The position numbers and the translations under genes are program-made. The notes below the pieces were generated by a model. The model was not told the DNA's origin. It saw only the letters and a list, made by a program, of their open reading frames with translations, and did no database searches. Shown one piece after another: positions 6,069 through 6,405 of a DNA stretch of 6,405 bases. The stretch is taken from assembly GCA_044370375.1 (NCBI GenBank), contig JBILVQ010000180.1, positions 1-6,405 of the forward strand, given 5' to 3'. The stretch's first letter is position 1. Each line of letters begins with the position of its first letter. Source of the DNA: JBILVQ01 sp044370375. GTDB lineage: Bacteria > Bacteroidota > Bacteroidia > UBA4408.

Positions 6069-6405
6069 TTGAAAATTATTGACCAATATATTTTAAGAAA
6101 GTTCCTCGGGACCTTTTTCTATGCCATTACCGTAATTATCAGCATTGCCATCATTTTTGATATCTCGGAAAAAATTGACGATTTCCTTGATAAACGTGCT
6201 CCCTTGAAAGCCATTGTTTTTGATTATTATTTCAACTTCATTCCTTTTTTCGTGAACATGTTTTCTCCCTTGTTTACTTTTATTTCGGTTATCTTCTTTA
6301 CCTCTAGAATGGCCTTTAATACGGAGATCATCGCCATTTTAACAGGAGGTATCAGCTTTCGCAGAATGTTGGTTCCATATATGATTGGTGCAACGGTTTT
6401 AACCG
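6069..6405 (+). CDS. LptF/LptG (YjgP/YjgQ) family permease, N-terminal part (runs off window)
   Basis: The first 112 residues of an inner-membrane permease of the LptF/LptG family. In the LptB2FG complex such proteins extract lipopolysaccharide from the inner membrane for transport to the outer membrane. The start KIIDQYILRKFLGTFFYAI is the typical family N-terminus, leading into membrane helix 1 (about 14-31). It is followed by DISEKIDDFLDKRAP (31-45), a second hydrophobic stretch (about 55-78), and the conserved coupling-helix region FNTEIIAILTGGISFRRML (83-101), which in the family contacts the LptB ATPase. The start is a TTG at 6069, 3 bp after the tgt stop; no ATG near it would keep the N-terminal motif. 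Members of this phylum often have two separate paralogues, so I cannot say whether this is LptF or LptG. The gene is cut by the window end, not truncated biologically. Confidence 0.93.
   Translation, partial: MKIIDQYILRKFLGTFFYAITVIISIAIIFDISEKIDDFLDKRAPLKAIVFDYYFNFIPFFVNMFSPLFTFISVIFFTSRMAFNTEIIAILTGGISFRRMLVPYMIGATVLT

Noticed and set aside
1..6405. Mobile elements, CRISPR repeats, tRNA or rRNA genes, defence systems
   Set aside because: No direct repeat arrays, transposase-like proteins, cloverleaf sequences or nuclease/toxin motifs were seen; nearly every base is in a housekeeping-style gene.

Overview
The window looks like ordinary chromosomal DNA from a member of the Bacteroidota. The reasons are two exact matches to the Bacteroidota -7 promoter element (TAnnTTTG) in the divergent intergenic region, a Tgt protein of the Cys-poor type I associate with that phylum, Tgt followed directly by an LptF/LptG permease, weak or absent Shine-Dalgarno sequences, and an AT-rich, lysine-rich coding style. 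Genus cannot be decided from the sequence. I see no phage, transposon, CRISPR, toxin-antitoxin or defence genes.

Layout. Bases 1-2460 (+) hold the 3' part of a large protein of unknown function, open from the first base. It carries three segments that each close with an FFxS(F/I) motif, then a long helical region and a C-terminal domain. It converges, with only 21 bp between stop codons, on a compact three-gene minus-strand cluster (4835 down to 2482) read in the order membrane-bound family 2 glycosyltransferase, ECF-type sigma-70 factor, rsmG (16S rRNA m7G methyltransferase). The first two genes overlap by 10 bp and the next gap is 6 bp, so this is very probably one transcript. A 96-bp divergent region (4836-4931) contains promoter elements for both directions. 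To the right, tgt (tRNA-guanine transglycosylase, queuosine pathway) is followed after 3 bp by the start of an LptF/LptG-type permease that runs off the window.

How the genes relate. tgt and rsmG both modify RNA of the translation apparatus (tRNA wobble position, and 16S rRNA in the decoding region). The glycosyltransferase and the LptF/G permease both point to envelope glycan or lipopolysaccharide work. The sigma factor has no anti-sigma gene beside it, and its targets cannot be read from this window. The two operons probably share a promoter region in which only one RNA polymerase can bind at a time.

The points most worth a second look are the loss of all three zinc-ligand cysteines in Tgt, the abutting divergent promoters with a nearly leaderless glycosyltransferase transcript, and the uncharacterised repeat protein. 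None of them amounts to a clear new system; this is mainly a housekeeping region.
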